DNA of 22,774 bases from Myxococcales bacterium. GTDB taxonomy: Bacteria; Myxococcota; Polyangia; Fen-1088. Location: the NCBI GenBank assembly GCA_003153875.1, contig PMBY01000473.1:34885-57658 (forward strand), written 5' to 3'. The notes beneath the pieces were generated by a model. That model had not been told where the DNA came from. It saw only the letters and a list, made by a program, of their open reading frames with translations, and ran no database searches. Positions 14,476 through 22,433 of the stretch are shown in pieces (position 1 is the first letter of the stretch; the number at the start of each line of letters is the position of its first letter). Both the position numbers and the translations under genes were made by a program.

Positions 14476-16695
14476 CTACTTGGCGAGTCGCACGATCTCA
14501 AGGGTACTGCCATTTCCCCAATAGAGCGCCGTGCTGTCTTGCCATGGTTGCGGAAAGATGCCGAGGTTCAGGGGCGACTGACCGAGAGCGAGAACTTTCT
14601 TGTCCGTGGAGCAGGTCGCCCGAGGGCATTGGTACAGGGTTCCATCCTGTTCGAACCAGTAGATCATCCCGCTGCCGTTGGAGTCCTCAGTTGCGGCCTT
14701 CAGAGTACCCGCGGTCGCAAGCGCAGTCAGGAACGAAGGAGCTCCCGTTGGTGTTCCACCGGGCAAGGATATGTAGTAGAGCCCGTTGTTCTTCACGAGA
14801 AGTAGCGAGTGCGCATTCGCGTCGACAATTGTGCCCAGGTCTGCGGTCCCGGGGCCTGTCAGTCGCGCCGGTGCCGGGTTGGATACGTTGGCCGAGTAGA
14901 CTGTTCGGTCGGTGATATTGCTGCTGGCGTCGGACAGCGTCCTGATCCAATAGACTGAATCAGCGAACGCGGCGAAGGAGTCGTATGTTGAAGCGAAGGC
15001 GTATGTGACGTCGCTCGCAGCCTTCATCAGAACCCCAGCAGTTGTGTACCAAGCGAAGCTCATCCTTGCTCCGACGGGACCAGTCGCAGGATTGTCTTGT
15101 TGCGCAAAGTATTGCGGCGAGGGACTTGAGAATGGAATGAGATCGCCCGTGCCAGGCAGCGCCACCTGTCCTGCCGAGCATGGGTTGTTGCTGGCGAAAT
15201 CGCAGATGTTGTAGCTGCCTCGGACGGTCGAGAAAAGCTTGGTCCCGATCACTCCAAGATAGGGGGCGAAGGAGCCTCCGATGTCTAGGAGGGTGCCGCT
15301 GGTGCCACCGACGGTCGTTTTGCTGATCCGGTAGACATTGAGCAAGCTGCCAGCATCTGGGGCGACAGTGTAATAGACGTAGGAAGCGTCAATGGCAAGC
15401 ACCGTCGGAGATGGGTCGAGTTTGGAAATCACCACCACCGGCTGGCACTGACCTGCGCTGCAGGTTCCGCCAAGACAACTGTGGCCACAGGCGCCACAGT
15501 TGTTCGCGTCGGTCCCCTGGGTATCGATGCATGACGTGGCCGTGCAGGCTGTCTTGGCACAGGCACATTTTCCGGTCGCGGGCGCACAAGCATAGTTGGC
15601 CAAGCAATCGGACTGGTCTTGCCATATTCCATTTCCAGTGCAGAGCTGGGGAATGCCGGTCCCGCTGCAATGGGTGTCGCTCGGTTGGCACACCACGCAT
15701 TGGCCGGCCACGGTTCCACTTGTCGCGCAAGTAGTCTTGCCGTCGGTGCGGGTGGTGCAGCCGCTGGCGCCGGCGGCATTGCACCCGACGCAGGCATTCG
15801 CGACGCAGAACGCTTTGGATGGATCCCCCGTGCAGTGGCTGTTCGCCGTGCAAGCCACGCATAGGCCGCTGCTGGTGGCGCAGGCGGGAGTGCCTGCCCG
15901 GCCTGTACAGTCGGGATCGGCGACGCATCTCGCGCACTTGTTGGCCAAGCAGAGCGGGCTCGCCACCGGGCAGTCCTTATCGAGACTACAACTCCCGGTT
16001 GCATCGGGGTTCGCCCCTTCTGGGGCCGCGTCTCGGACTGGCGCATCCAACGGGGCATCGTGCGAGCCGCCGTCGAGACTTCCCCCGGAACCTCCCTGGG
16101 CCAGGGTTCCTCCCGTCGTCGCGATTCCACCCGAGCCACCTGTCGCGACAGTCCCGCCAACGCTGGTGTTGCCACCCGTGCCAGTCGATCCACCGGTATC
16201 ACCCGCGCCACCGATGCCACCCGCGCCACCGATGCCGCCCGAGCCACCGATGCCACCCGCGCTGCTTGCATCGACCGATCCGCCCGTTCCGCCGGAAGCG
16301 GCGCCATCAGAACCGCCCGAGCCTTCGGCGTCGCGCGATCCGCCTGCATTATCGATTCCCAGAAGATCGCCGCCAGAAGACGCGTCGCGGCTGTCGCTCG
16401 TTCCAATCTCCCGCGCAGTCTCAGTCGTGGAGCGCATGTCAGCCGGAGGCGTATCGAAGCTCGCGGCATCGCTGCCGATGGGCACGGGACAGACCGAAGT
16501 TCCGGGCTTGCAGCAGCCCCCCACCTTTCCTGGGGCCAGGCAGGAATAGCCTGACGGACATTGCTGCTCGGTTGTGCAGATCCGGTTGGCGAGATCGGGG
16601 GAGGGCTTGGTAAAGCAACCCGTCGCTGAAAGCAAGGAAAGAAGCACGATCCACTGGTGAAGGGATGGTGCGCGTTCAACGCGTGTCGTATTCAT
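14476..16695 (-). CDS. Large stalked, Cys-rich lipoprotein with a C-terminal propeller-like domain
   Basis: A 739-residue predicted surface lipoprotein typical of myxobacterial genomes; biochemical function is unknown. The signal peptide ends in lipobox SATGC (Cys27). A small Cys-rich segment follows (CTTEQQCPSGYSCLAPGKVGGCC), then a Gly-rich stalk at about 105-245 (GGIGGAGGIGGAG). The region at about 247-425 is a series of short disulfide-rich units resembling each other (C.LDKDCP...PLCLANKCARCVADPDCTG, CVACTANSHCTG, ACVGCNA, CNNCGACGHSCLGG-type). The C-terminal part from about 430 has repeated strand patterns (VLAIDASYVYYT, YDSFAAFADSVYWIR, NGSGMIYWFEQDGTLYQC, DSTALYWGNGSTLEIVRLAK) typical of the beta-propeller-like repeats of such proteins. 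Its ATG overlaps the stop of the upstream TPR gene by one base (TGATG), so the two are probably translated together. Confidence 0.82.
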   Translation of the reverse strand: MNTTRVERAPSLHQWIVLLSLLSATGCFTKPSPDLANRICTTEQQCPSGYSCLAPGKVGGCCKPGTSVCPVPIGSDAASFDTPPADMRSTTETAREIGTSDSRDASSGGDLLGIDNAGGSRDAEGSGGSDGAASGGTGGSVDASSAGGIGGSGGIGGAGGIGGAGDTGGSTGTGGNTSVGGTVATGGSGGIATTGGTLAQGGSGGSLDGGSHDAPLDAPVRDAAPEGANPDATGSCSLDKDCPVASPLCLANKCARCVADPDCTGRAGTPACATSSGLCVACTANSHCTGDPSKAFCVANACVGCNAAGASGCTTRTDGKTTCATSGTVAGQCVVCQPSDTHCSGTGIPQLCTGNGIWQDQSDCLANYACAPATGKCACAKTACTATSCIDTQGTDANNCGACGHSCLGGTCSAGQCQPVVVISKLDPSPTVLAIDASYVYYTVAPDAGSLLNVYRISKTTVGGTSGTLLDIGGSFAPYLGVIGTKLFSTVRGSYNICDFASNNPCSAGQVALPGTGDLIPFSSPSPQYFAQQDNPATGPVGARMSFAWYTTAGVLMKAASDVTYAFASTYDSFAAFADSVYWIRTLSDASSNITDRTVYSANVSNPAPARLTGPGTADLGTIVDANAHSLLLVKNNGLYYISLPGGTPTGAPSFLTALATAGTLKAATEDSNGSGMIYWFEQDGTLYQCPRATCSTDKKVLALGQSPLNLGIFPQPWQDSTALYWGNGSTLEIVRLAK

Positions 16696-17519
16696 CAGTA
16701 GGTACCTCGTAGCGACAGGGTGGCTAGGCCTGGGAGAACAACTGGCGTGAGCCCAACGGCGTTCGGCTCATCCGTCGTCGTGCCCGAACGCCCGCCCAAG
16801 ACGAAGAGCGTGGCGCCTGTTATGAGTGCCGCCGCACCCACGCCATAGCCGACCCAACCGAAGGTCTGGTAGGTCTCGCGGCTGCTGGCCTTGCCTCGAT
16901 CCCAGCCGGCGGGCTTGTTGAGGTCACTCGCCAGGCTATTCGCTTCGAGATTGAATACCAAGCCGCCGGCCAAGGCCAGGGCGCCCACGGATGCGGCCAC
17001 GATGCCGGCCGTCCGCAGTCGCGAGCCGGAACGCTGCTTGGTCGCCGGGATGGGTGCCGCCGCCAGATTCATGGCTTCATCAGCAGGCGCCGGGGTCGTG
17101 GTCGGGGTGGGTTGCGCAGCAGGGACCGAAGCGGCCACGGGGGCCGCGGGCGGCGGCGCCAGCTTCGCCCGCTGGGTCTCGCAGTCCGAAATATGCTCGT
17201 TGACCTGGGCCTTGTCCTTGGCCGTCAAGTCGGGGACTTTGCGTAGGTACTCCCGGAACCGGTCGACGGCCTCTTCCCACTGGTGGTTCTGTTCGAAACA
17301 GCGACCCTGGTTGAAAACGTAGGTTGCGTCGCCAGTTTCGACGTAGAGATCGCCCAGCAGGTCGATACCCCTGCCCACGTCGCCGGTGATGCACGCCTTC
17401 TTCGCCGCCTTTTCCATAGCTGGTCTATTCGCCGGCTGGCCCGTTTCCCCCATGGCTTGCCCCGTGCCAGTGGCCACGGCGAGAAAAGCGAAAATCGAAA
17501 ACGACGGATAGACACGCAT
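16695..17519 (-). CDS. TPR-containing periplasmic/inner-membrane protein
   Basis: A 274-residue protein with a signal peptide (MRVYPSFSIFAFLAVATG..., probable cleavage near AMG-ET), TPR-like helices at about 33-95 (GRGIDLLGDLYVETGDATYVFNQGRCFEQNHQWEEAVDRFREYLRKVP), a Pro/Ala-rich linker (119-158), a membrane helix at about 170-190, a short loop, and a second helix at about 225-243. This design (small TPR, proline linker, one or two membrane helices) recurs in Myxococcota, often next to lipoproteins or kinases, but has no assigned function. ATG 17519 is chosen: AAAGGA lies about 8 nt upstream and the signal peptide begins there, whereas the frame open further upstream has no signal or domain. 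Its stop overlaps the start of the next gene by one base, indicating a two-gene operon. Confidence 0.85.
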   Translation of the reverse strand: MRVYPSFSIFAFLAVATGTGQAMGETGQPANRPAMEKAAKKACITGDVGRGIDLLGDLYVETGDATYVFNQGRCFEQNHQWEEAVDRFREYLRKVPDLTAKDKAQVNEHISDCETQRAKLAPPPAAPVAASVPAAQPTPTTTPAPADEAMNLAAAPIPATKQRSGSRLRTAGIVAASVGALALAGGLVFNLEANSLASDLNKPAGWDRGKASSRETYQTFGWVGYGVGAAALITGATLFVLGGRSGTTTDEPNAVGLTPVVLPGLATLSLRGTY

Positions 17520-17700
17520 GGTAACGATCCTTTCAAGGCTTGCAACAGACGACCAATCTTGCGCCGGTGGCCTCGATCCAACAAGCTTGAACTTCCCAAC
17601 CCACCGTGCCCGAACAGGACGAAGGCAGGGCTGCCTTCGAGGCCACTTGCCGATTTCTCCGCTGCCGAGGACCCCGAGGCGGCCACCGGCTATTTCATCG
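17520..17700. other. Upstream region of the TPR/lipoprotein operon with a 20-bp palindrome
   Basis: Non-coding stretch upstream of the TPR gene. Its main feature is cgaaggcag-gg-ctgccttcg at 17620-17639: two perfect 9-bp arms separated by 2 bp, about 100 bp before the start codon. Such a compact palindrome fits a dimeric repressor site; a hairpin terminator for the upstream remnant is less likely as no T-tract follows on either strand. I cannot place a confident promoter. Confidence 0.4.
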
Positions 17701-17876
17701 TCATCGAGAAGGCGTTCTGACCACCTCCGCCAACGCGTTCGTGAACGCTCGCGACAGACTGTGGAACGACGGAAAATCGGGGAAGAACCAGACGGCAGCG
17801 TAGCCGGCGCCCGAGACCGGGCGAACGTCGAAGGTGCCGTTGGGGTCGCTGGCGTCACGGCTAGCCGAGCAGCTCA
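17701..17876 (-). pseudogene. C-terminal remnant of an unidentified gene
   Basis: Between the TMTC-like gene and the TPR gene, one minus-strand frame reads through about 58 codons to a TGA at 17703-17701. It begins near VLSCSASRDASDPNG, continues TFDVRPVSGAGYAAVWFFPD and ends ALAEVVRTPSR. Nearly every codon in the first 50 ends in G or C and the composition (FDV, AAVWFFPDFPSF, ALAEVV) looks protein-coding. There is no ATG/GTG/TTG start with a ribosome site, and the frame closes just inside the end of the TMTC-like gene. The simplest reading is the tail of a gene whose front was lost when the neighbouring gene arrived. I cannot name the family. Confidence 0.35.
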
Positions 17877-19937
17877 GAACCCCGTTCCCCTCATCATCTC
17901 AAGATCTTGGGCAATTTCGTTCGCCTCCGATTCACTCCCCGCCGACCTCGCCGCCTCAAGACCCCTCTGCAGAACAAGAATCGCCTTGGCCGCTTGCCCA
18001 TTCTCATAAAGCGCAGAGCCAAGATTCCGCAACGCACCGGTCTTACTGGCGCTGATTTCCAACGCTCTCTCATACTGCATTATGGCCTCATCCATCCGGC
18101 CAGCCCGCCGCAGCGCATGGCCGAGATTGGTGTGTGCCCTTTCATAGTTGGGCCGAATTGCCACAGCCTTGAGGTAATGCTCAATAGCTTCACGACTCCG
18201 CCCGCTCTGAGCAAACACATTGCCTAAGTTGAAATACGCCTCGGCATAATCGGGATTGCTCTTCAAAGCCGCGCGATAATGCGCAATTGCTTCGTCAATC
18301 CGTCCGACACCTGCCAAAACGTTACCCAGCTTGTTCTGGGCCTCTGCATGAGTCGGATAGATCTCGACTTCCCTACGATAATGGACGATGGCCTCATCGA
18401 TTCGACCCCTCTTCTCCAGAAGGATACCAAGGTTGTGGTGAGCATCCGCATAGTTGGGGTCAATCTCCACCGCCTTCAGACAATGTGCGAAAGCCTCGTC
18501 CCCACGACCGCTTCGCAACAATGCGCCGCTAAGGTTATTCTCCGCCACAGCAAAACCCGGATTGACCTTCAACGCCTTCGAGTAGGCATCAATCGCACCG
18601 TCAATTCGATTGGATTGCCCCAACAAATTGCCCAGGTTGTTATAGGCCAACCAGCAATCGGGGTTCTCTCGAATCGTCGTCCGGTAGAGGGTCTCCGCAT
18701 CGACGTATCTTCCGCTTTGTCGCCAGGTCAAGATCGCAAGCGGAAGAAGCACTATGACGTAAAGAACTCGTCGCGCTCCTCCCTCCAACCAGCCCAATGA
18801 AGACACCATCGCGACCAGAAGCGCAATTGGACCTGCGCAGGCAAGATATTGGAAGTGATCAGCGACGAAAGAAAACCGGAACGGGTACACATTGAAGAAG
18901 CCCATCACCGGAAATAGCGTGGCCGTGAAGAACAGGAACACTGCCATTGGCGCACGCCAGCGCTTCCGTAGTAGCCAGAACACGCCAGCCAGCATCAGCG
19001 TCGCGAACGGAAATAGATACTGCCACCATACGACCTGGCTCACCCTCCAACGAGGGTAGATGAAGACCAGGTGAACGGGCCAGACTATCTTTCCCAGGTA
19101 GAACCAAACTACTCGCCCCGCCACGAGAAGCCGTTCGACAAGGGTGAGAGCAAACGCGCTCTCTTCTCCTGCAATGATGAGCTTCTGTTCCACCCAGGCA
19201 GTAAACAGGCCGGAACCGATTCCTATTACAAAGAACGGCAGCAAGGGGACAACGTCCTGCTTCCAATCTAGCCTTCCGCGTCTCCACCAGAAGACGACAA
19301 GCAGCGATGCCGGCAGCGTCGCAACAACGGATTTCGACATTAGGCCGAGAACAAAGAGCCCGATAGCAATGGCGAAGGAGCTTCTCTTTCTTTCCGAAGC
19401 GAACTTCAAGTAGGCAAGGATTGTGGCGAAGAAGAAGACTCCCGACAGCGTATTCTTCAATTCCGAAATCCACGCCACGGATTCAACTTGCACCGGATGC
19501 AGTGCAAAGATTGCGGCTACGAACCAAGGTCCAGGTATGGCCAAGCGGCGCAGAATTCCAAACAACAACCATACGGCGAGACAATGCAGCAGAATATTGA
19601 CCAGATGATATCCAAGAGTGGAATCGCCCCAAAGATGATATTCAAGCCAAAATACGCTATGAACGACTGGGTAATACTGCTGCGTGGCTCCAAGGTCCGT
19701 CCAGATACGTGTCAGGCCATTGGTTGAACGAAGATCCGTTCCAGTAATATGATGGTCATCGTCCCAGATTGGCTGCCCGTTCCATGCGGGTTTGTAGGCC
19801 GCTAGGGTGATTATTGAGAGCAATAGCCAGCAGAGCAAATTCCGATTGAGCGAATGCAATAGCGCCGGTTTCATCGATTGCTGGAGGGGTCGATGTATCT
19901 GTGGTTGGCTCTTTGAAGAGTTTCTACGTCTAGGCAT
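17874..19937 (-). CDS. TMTC-like multi-pass membrane protein with C-terminal TPRs (putative glycosyltransferase)
   Basis: A 687-residue protein whose first 400 or so residues form about ten membrane helices and whose C-terminus carries around seven TPRs. After the first helix comes WNGQPIWDDDHHI, whose acidic pair sits where GT-C fold enzymes (PMT, ArnT and TMTC families) hold their catalytic Asp. Other family-like pieces are YYPVVHSVFWLEYHLWG, GYHLVNILLHCLAVWLLF, ALHPVQVESVAWISELKN and FVADHFQYLA. TPR units follow, such as AYNNLGNLLGQSNRIDGAIDAYSKALKVNP. This layout matches TMTC1-4-type O-mannosyltransferases and their many bacterial relatives. Activity is inferred: transfer of a sugar from a lipid-linked donor onto exported proteins. 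The start is uncertain: GTG 19967, ATG 19937 and ATG 19874 are all possible and none has a clear ribosome site. The gene is visibly AT-richer than metG and the TPR/lipoprotein operon. Confidence 0.85.
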   Translation of the reverse strand: MPRRRNSSKSQPQIHRPLQQSMKPALLHSLNRNLLCWLLLSIITLAAYKPAWNGQPIWDDDHHITGTDLRSTNGLTRIWTDLGATQQYYPVVHSVFWLEYHLWGDSTLGYHLVNILLHCLAVWLLFGILRRLAIPGPWFVAAIFALHPVQVESVAWISELKNTLSGVFFFATILAYLKFASERKRSSFAIAIGLFVLGLMSKSVVATLPASLLVVFWWRRGRLDWKQDVVPLLPFFVIGIGSGLFTAWVEQKLIIAGEESAFALTLVERLLVAGRVVWFYLGKIVWPVHLVFIYPRWRVSQVVWWQYLFPFATLMLAGVFWLLRKRWRAPMAVFLFFTATLFPVMGFFNVYPFRFSFVADHFQYLACAGPIALLVAMVSSLGWLEGGARRVLYVIVLLPLAILTWRQSGRYVDAETLYRTTIRENPDCWLAYNNLGNLLGQSNRIDGAIDAYSKALKVNPGFAVAENNLSGALLRSGRGDEAFAHCLKAVEIDPNYADAHHNLGILLEKRGRIDEAIVHYRREVEIYPTHAEAQNKLGNVLAGVGRIDEAIAHYRAALKSNPDYAEAYFNLGNVFAQSGRSREAIEHYLKAVAIRPNYERAHTNLGHALRRAGRMDEAIMQYERALEISASKTGALRNLGSALYENGQAAKAILVLQRGLEAARSAGSESEANEIAQDLEMMRGTGF

Positions 19938-20406
19938 GGGAGATATCCACAAGCCGACAGGCGGCACGAACCCGCTTTTTTCTGCTTGTCATCACGTCTC
20001 TGAGTGTCCGATAGCGCCCATTCTGTCAACCGCGTCTCCCCTACCCCAGGCAGGATGAGTGTGATTCTAGCGGGTCGCGTTCCTGGGGTACAGAGGCGCC
20101 CGTCCGCTCGCTGCTGACCGGCGTGTACTTGAGACTCGGGGCTGGATGGGTCCGCGCAGAACGGCTCGGCGGGTTGGCTGGGAGACTCACTCTGGAGCAG
20201 CCGTGCAGGCGCGTGGGCGCGCGTGGCTGCGACGCGTCGCTTCGCTGGAGATCGCCCGGGAGCCAGAAGCGCGCGCGGAATTGGGCTTGCCAATCATGGC
20301 TAGAACCTTGATCAGGCCCTCGCACTTCGGGCAGGCCCTTGACTCCGAATTCCAGCATGCACAGTCCTGATCGGTGAAATGCAGCGGAAGTGGTAGCCTA
20401 GCGGGC
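19938..20406. other. Intergenic region upstream of metG with inverted repeat
   Basis: About 470 bp between the divergent TMTC-like gene and metG. It holds a perfect 9-bp inverted repeat, taccccagg (20042-20050) with cctggggta (20082-20090), separated by 31 bp, and a possible transposase remnant (20187-20345). Otherwise I see no gene. A weak GGAAG lies about 14 nt before the metG ATG, too far to be a good ribosome site. Confidence 0.35.
20187..20345 (-). pseudogene. Possible degraded zinc-ribbon fragment (transposase-like)
   Basis: One minus-strand frame contains SRACPKCEGLIKVLAMIGKPN. A CPxC(G/E)G...V(L/I)A(M/V)I motif is typical of the zinc-binding C-terminal region of some IS91-type and other transposases common in GC-rich Proteobacteria. 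The flanking residues do not look conserved and no full gene or terminal repeats are present, so this would be a short, decayed fragment. Only one CxxC pair is seen, so chance cannot be excluded. Confidence 0.22.
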
Positions 20407-22380
20407 ATGGCCGACCACTTCTACGTCACCACGCCCATCTACTACGTCAATGCCGTGCCCCACCTGGGCACCTTCTACACCACCACGGTGGCCGACGCGT
20501 TGGCGCGCTACCACCGGGCGCGCCGGCACGAAACCTACTTCCTCACCGGCACCGACGAGCACGGTCAGAAGATCGAACGCCTGGCGCAGGAAATGGGCAT
20601 CAGTCCCAAGGCCTACTGCGACGGCATCGTGGCCAAGTTCAAAGAGACCTGGGAGCGCATGGGGATCAGTTACGACCGCTTCATCCGCACCACCGACCCC
20701 GACCACCACGCCGCCGTGGAGGCCATGTGGCAGCGCATTTCCGCCAGCGGCGATATCTACCTGGCCGACTACGACGCCATGTACTGCGTGGGCTGCGAAG
20801 GCTGGAAGACCGAGGAGGAGGTGGTGGTCGAGGATGGCAAGAAGCTGTGCCCGCTGCACCGCAAGCCGGTGGAGCGCGTGCGCGAGCAGAATTACTTCTT
20901 CCGCTTGTCCAAATACGCGGACAAACTACTTGCGCTCTATGGGCAGCCCGGTTTCATCCGGCCCGAGTCGCGCAAGAACGAAGTCACCGAGTTCGTGAAA
21001 AGCGGGCTACGCGACCTGTCCATCTCGCGCACCTCGGTGAAATGGGGCATCCCCGTGCCCAACGACCCGAAGCACGTGGTCTACGTGTGGCTCGACGCCT
21101 TGACCAACTACGTGTCGGCCCTGGGCGGGCCGGATCGGGTGCTCACCGACCCGCACAGCCAGGCGCTGTGGGGCGCGTGTACCCATCTCATCGCCAAGGA
21201 CATCCTGCGTTTCCATGCCGTGTACTGGCCGGCCTTCCTGATGTCGGCCGGGCTGCCGCCGCCCAAGGGTGTGTTCTGCCACGGCTACATCACGGTCAAG
21301 GGACAGAAGATCTCGAAGTCCATCCCGGCCACGCGCGTGGACCCCAACCAGATTGCCGCTGCGCTGGGGGCCGATACCTTGCGCTACTTCGTCCTGCGCG
21401 AGTATTCGTTGGGAGGTGACGGCGACTTCACCTACGAGGCGCTGTTTCAGCGCCACGAGTCCGATCTGGGCAACGACCTGGGGAACCTGGCAAATCGTAC
21501 GATTGCAATGGCCCGTACGCTCGGTGGCGACGGTCTCGATGCGGCCCACCGATCGGGGTACTCGGCCGGTGACCCGCTGTCCGAGGAGGAGCTGGTGCTG
21601 CGCAACGCCGCGCGCGAGGCCACCCTGGCCGCAACCAAGGCGTGGGACGACTTCCAGCCCTCGCGTGCTTTGGAAGCGACCTGGTCCATGATCCGCGCCG
21701 GCAATGTGTATCTCGATCGCACGGCGCCCTGGAAACTGAAGAAGGCGGGCCAGACCGCCGAGCTGCGCGACGTCTTGGCCAACACCTGCGAAGTGATCCG
21801 CCGCGCGGCCATCATGGTTGCACCGGCCATGCCGGCGTCGGCCCGCGAGATCTTGCGCCAGATCGGACGCGATCAGGATGTGGGACTGTGGCCCTTCGAG
21901 GACTGGGGCGGCTGGCCAGGCGGCAAGCTGTGCGAACCCAAGCCCATCTTCCCGCGCCTGGAGCCGGACCGGCAGAAAGAGCTGATCGCCACCTGGCTGG
22001 ACCAGACCCCGCCGGTCAGTGTCGCGGTCGGGGCCAGCGCGCCCGGCCAGCCCGTGGCGGAAATCACCATCGAGGACTTCAAGAGAATGGATCTGCGGGC
22101 CGCCAAGATTCTGCAAGCCGAGGCGGTGCCCAAGACGGAGAAGCTGCTCAAGCTGATTCTCGACCTCGGGGGTGAGCAGCGCACCGTTGTGTCGGGTATC
22201 GCCGGCGCCTATGCCCCGGCGGACCTGATCGGCCGCACCGTGCTCTACCTGGCCAACCTGAAACCGACCAAAATCCGCGGCGTCATGTCCCAGGGCATGA
22301 TCCTGGCCGGCAGCGCGGACAACGTCCTTGCCCTGTGTGTCTTCGATCGCGAAGTCCCGCCGGGTGCAAAGGCGACGTAG
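20407..22380 (+). CDS. metG: Methionyl-tRNA synthetase
   Basis: A 657-residue class I aminoacyl-tRNA synthetase that charges tRNA-Met. The Rossmann domain opens FYVTTPIYYVNAVPHLGTFYTT, with the HIGH-box as HLGT (19-22); the last position is Thr instead of His, a variation also known in the family. FLTGTDEHGQKI (45-56) follows. A single zinc knuckle is formed by C127-x2-C130 and C148-x2-H151. The KMSKS loop appears as KISKS (301-305). The anticodon-binding helical domain spans about 350-540, and the C-terminal 105 residues are the tRNA-binding OB domain (EITIEDFKRMDLRAAKILQAE...NLKPTKIRGVMSQGMILA). ATG 20407 fits the family N-terminus; an upstream in-frame start at 20374 would add 11 odd residues. 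No good Shine-Dalgarno is seen. icd follows after 53 bp on the same strand. Confidence 0.97.
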   Translation: MADHFYVTTPIYYVNAVPHLGTFYTTTVADALARYHRARRHETYFLTGTDEHGQKIERLAQEMGISPKAYCDGIVAKFKETWERMGISYDRFIRTTDPDHHAAVEAMWQRISASGDIYLADYDAMYCVGCEGWKTEEEVVVEDGKKLCPLHRKPVERVREQNYFFRLSKYADKLLALYGQPGFIRPESRKNEVTEFVKSGLRDLSISRTSVKWGIPVPNDPKHVVYVWLDALTNYVSALGGPDRVLTDPHSQALWGACTHLIAKDILRFHAVYWPAFLMSAGLPPPKGVFCHGYITVKGQKISKSIPATRVDPNQIAAALGADTLRYFVLREYSLGGDGDFTYEALFQRHESDLGNDLGNLANRTIAMARTLGGDGLDAAHRSGYSAGDPLSEEELVLRNAAREATLAATKAWDDFQPSRALEATWSMIRAGNVYLDRTAPWKLKKAGQTAELRDVLANTCEVIRRAAIMVAPAMPASAREILRQIGRDQDVGLWPFEDWGGWPGGKLCEPKPIFPRLEPDRQKELIATWLDQTPPVSVAVGASAPGQPVAEITIEDFKRMDLRAAKILQAEAVPKTEKLLKLILDLGGEQRTVVSGIAGAYAPADLIGRTVLYLANLKPTKIRGVMSQGMILAGSADNVLALCVFDREVPPGAKAT

Positions 22381-22433
22381 GGGATTGGCTAGCCTGGTTC
22401 GACTATCGACCATGGCCGTGTTAGGCCACGGGC

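Noticed and set aside
15429..16679. Open frame of 416 codons, Arg/Ala-rich, on the minus strand
   Set aside because: It is a frame-shifted shadow of the stalked lipoprotein at 14476-16695; the Gly-rich codons keep alternative frames open.
17520..17858. Upstream extension of the TPR-gene frame (113 codons)
   Set aside because: The extension is Arg/Ser/Pro-rich with no domain, and a ribosome site plus signal peptide support ATG 17519.
22416..22431. Small hairpin ccgtg-ttaggc-cacgg between metG and icd
   Set aside because: The stem is only 5 bp, has no T-tract and sits just before the icd start, so it is not a convincing terminator.
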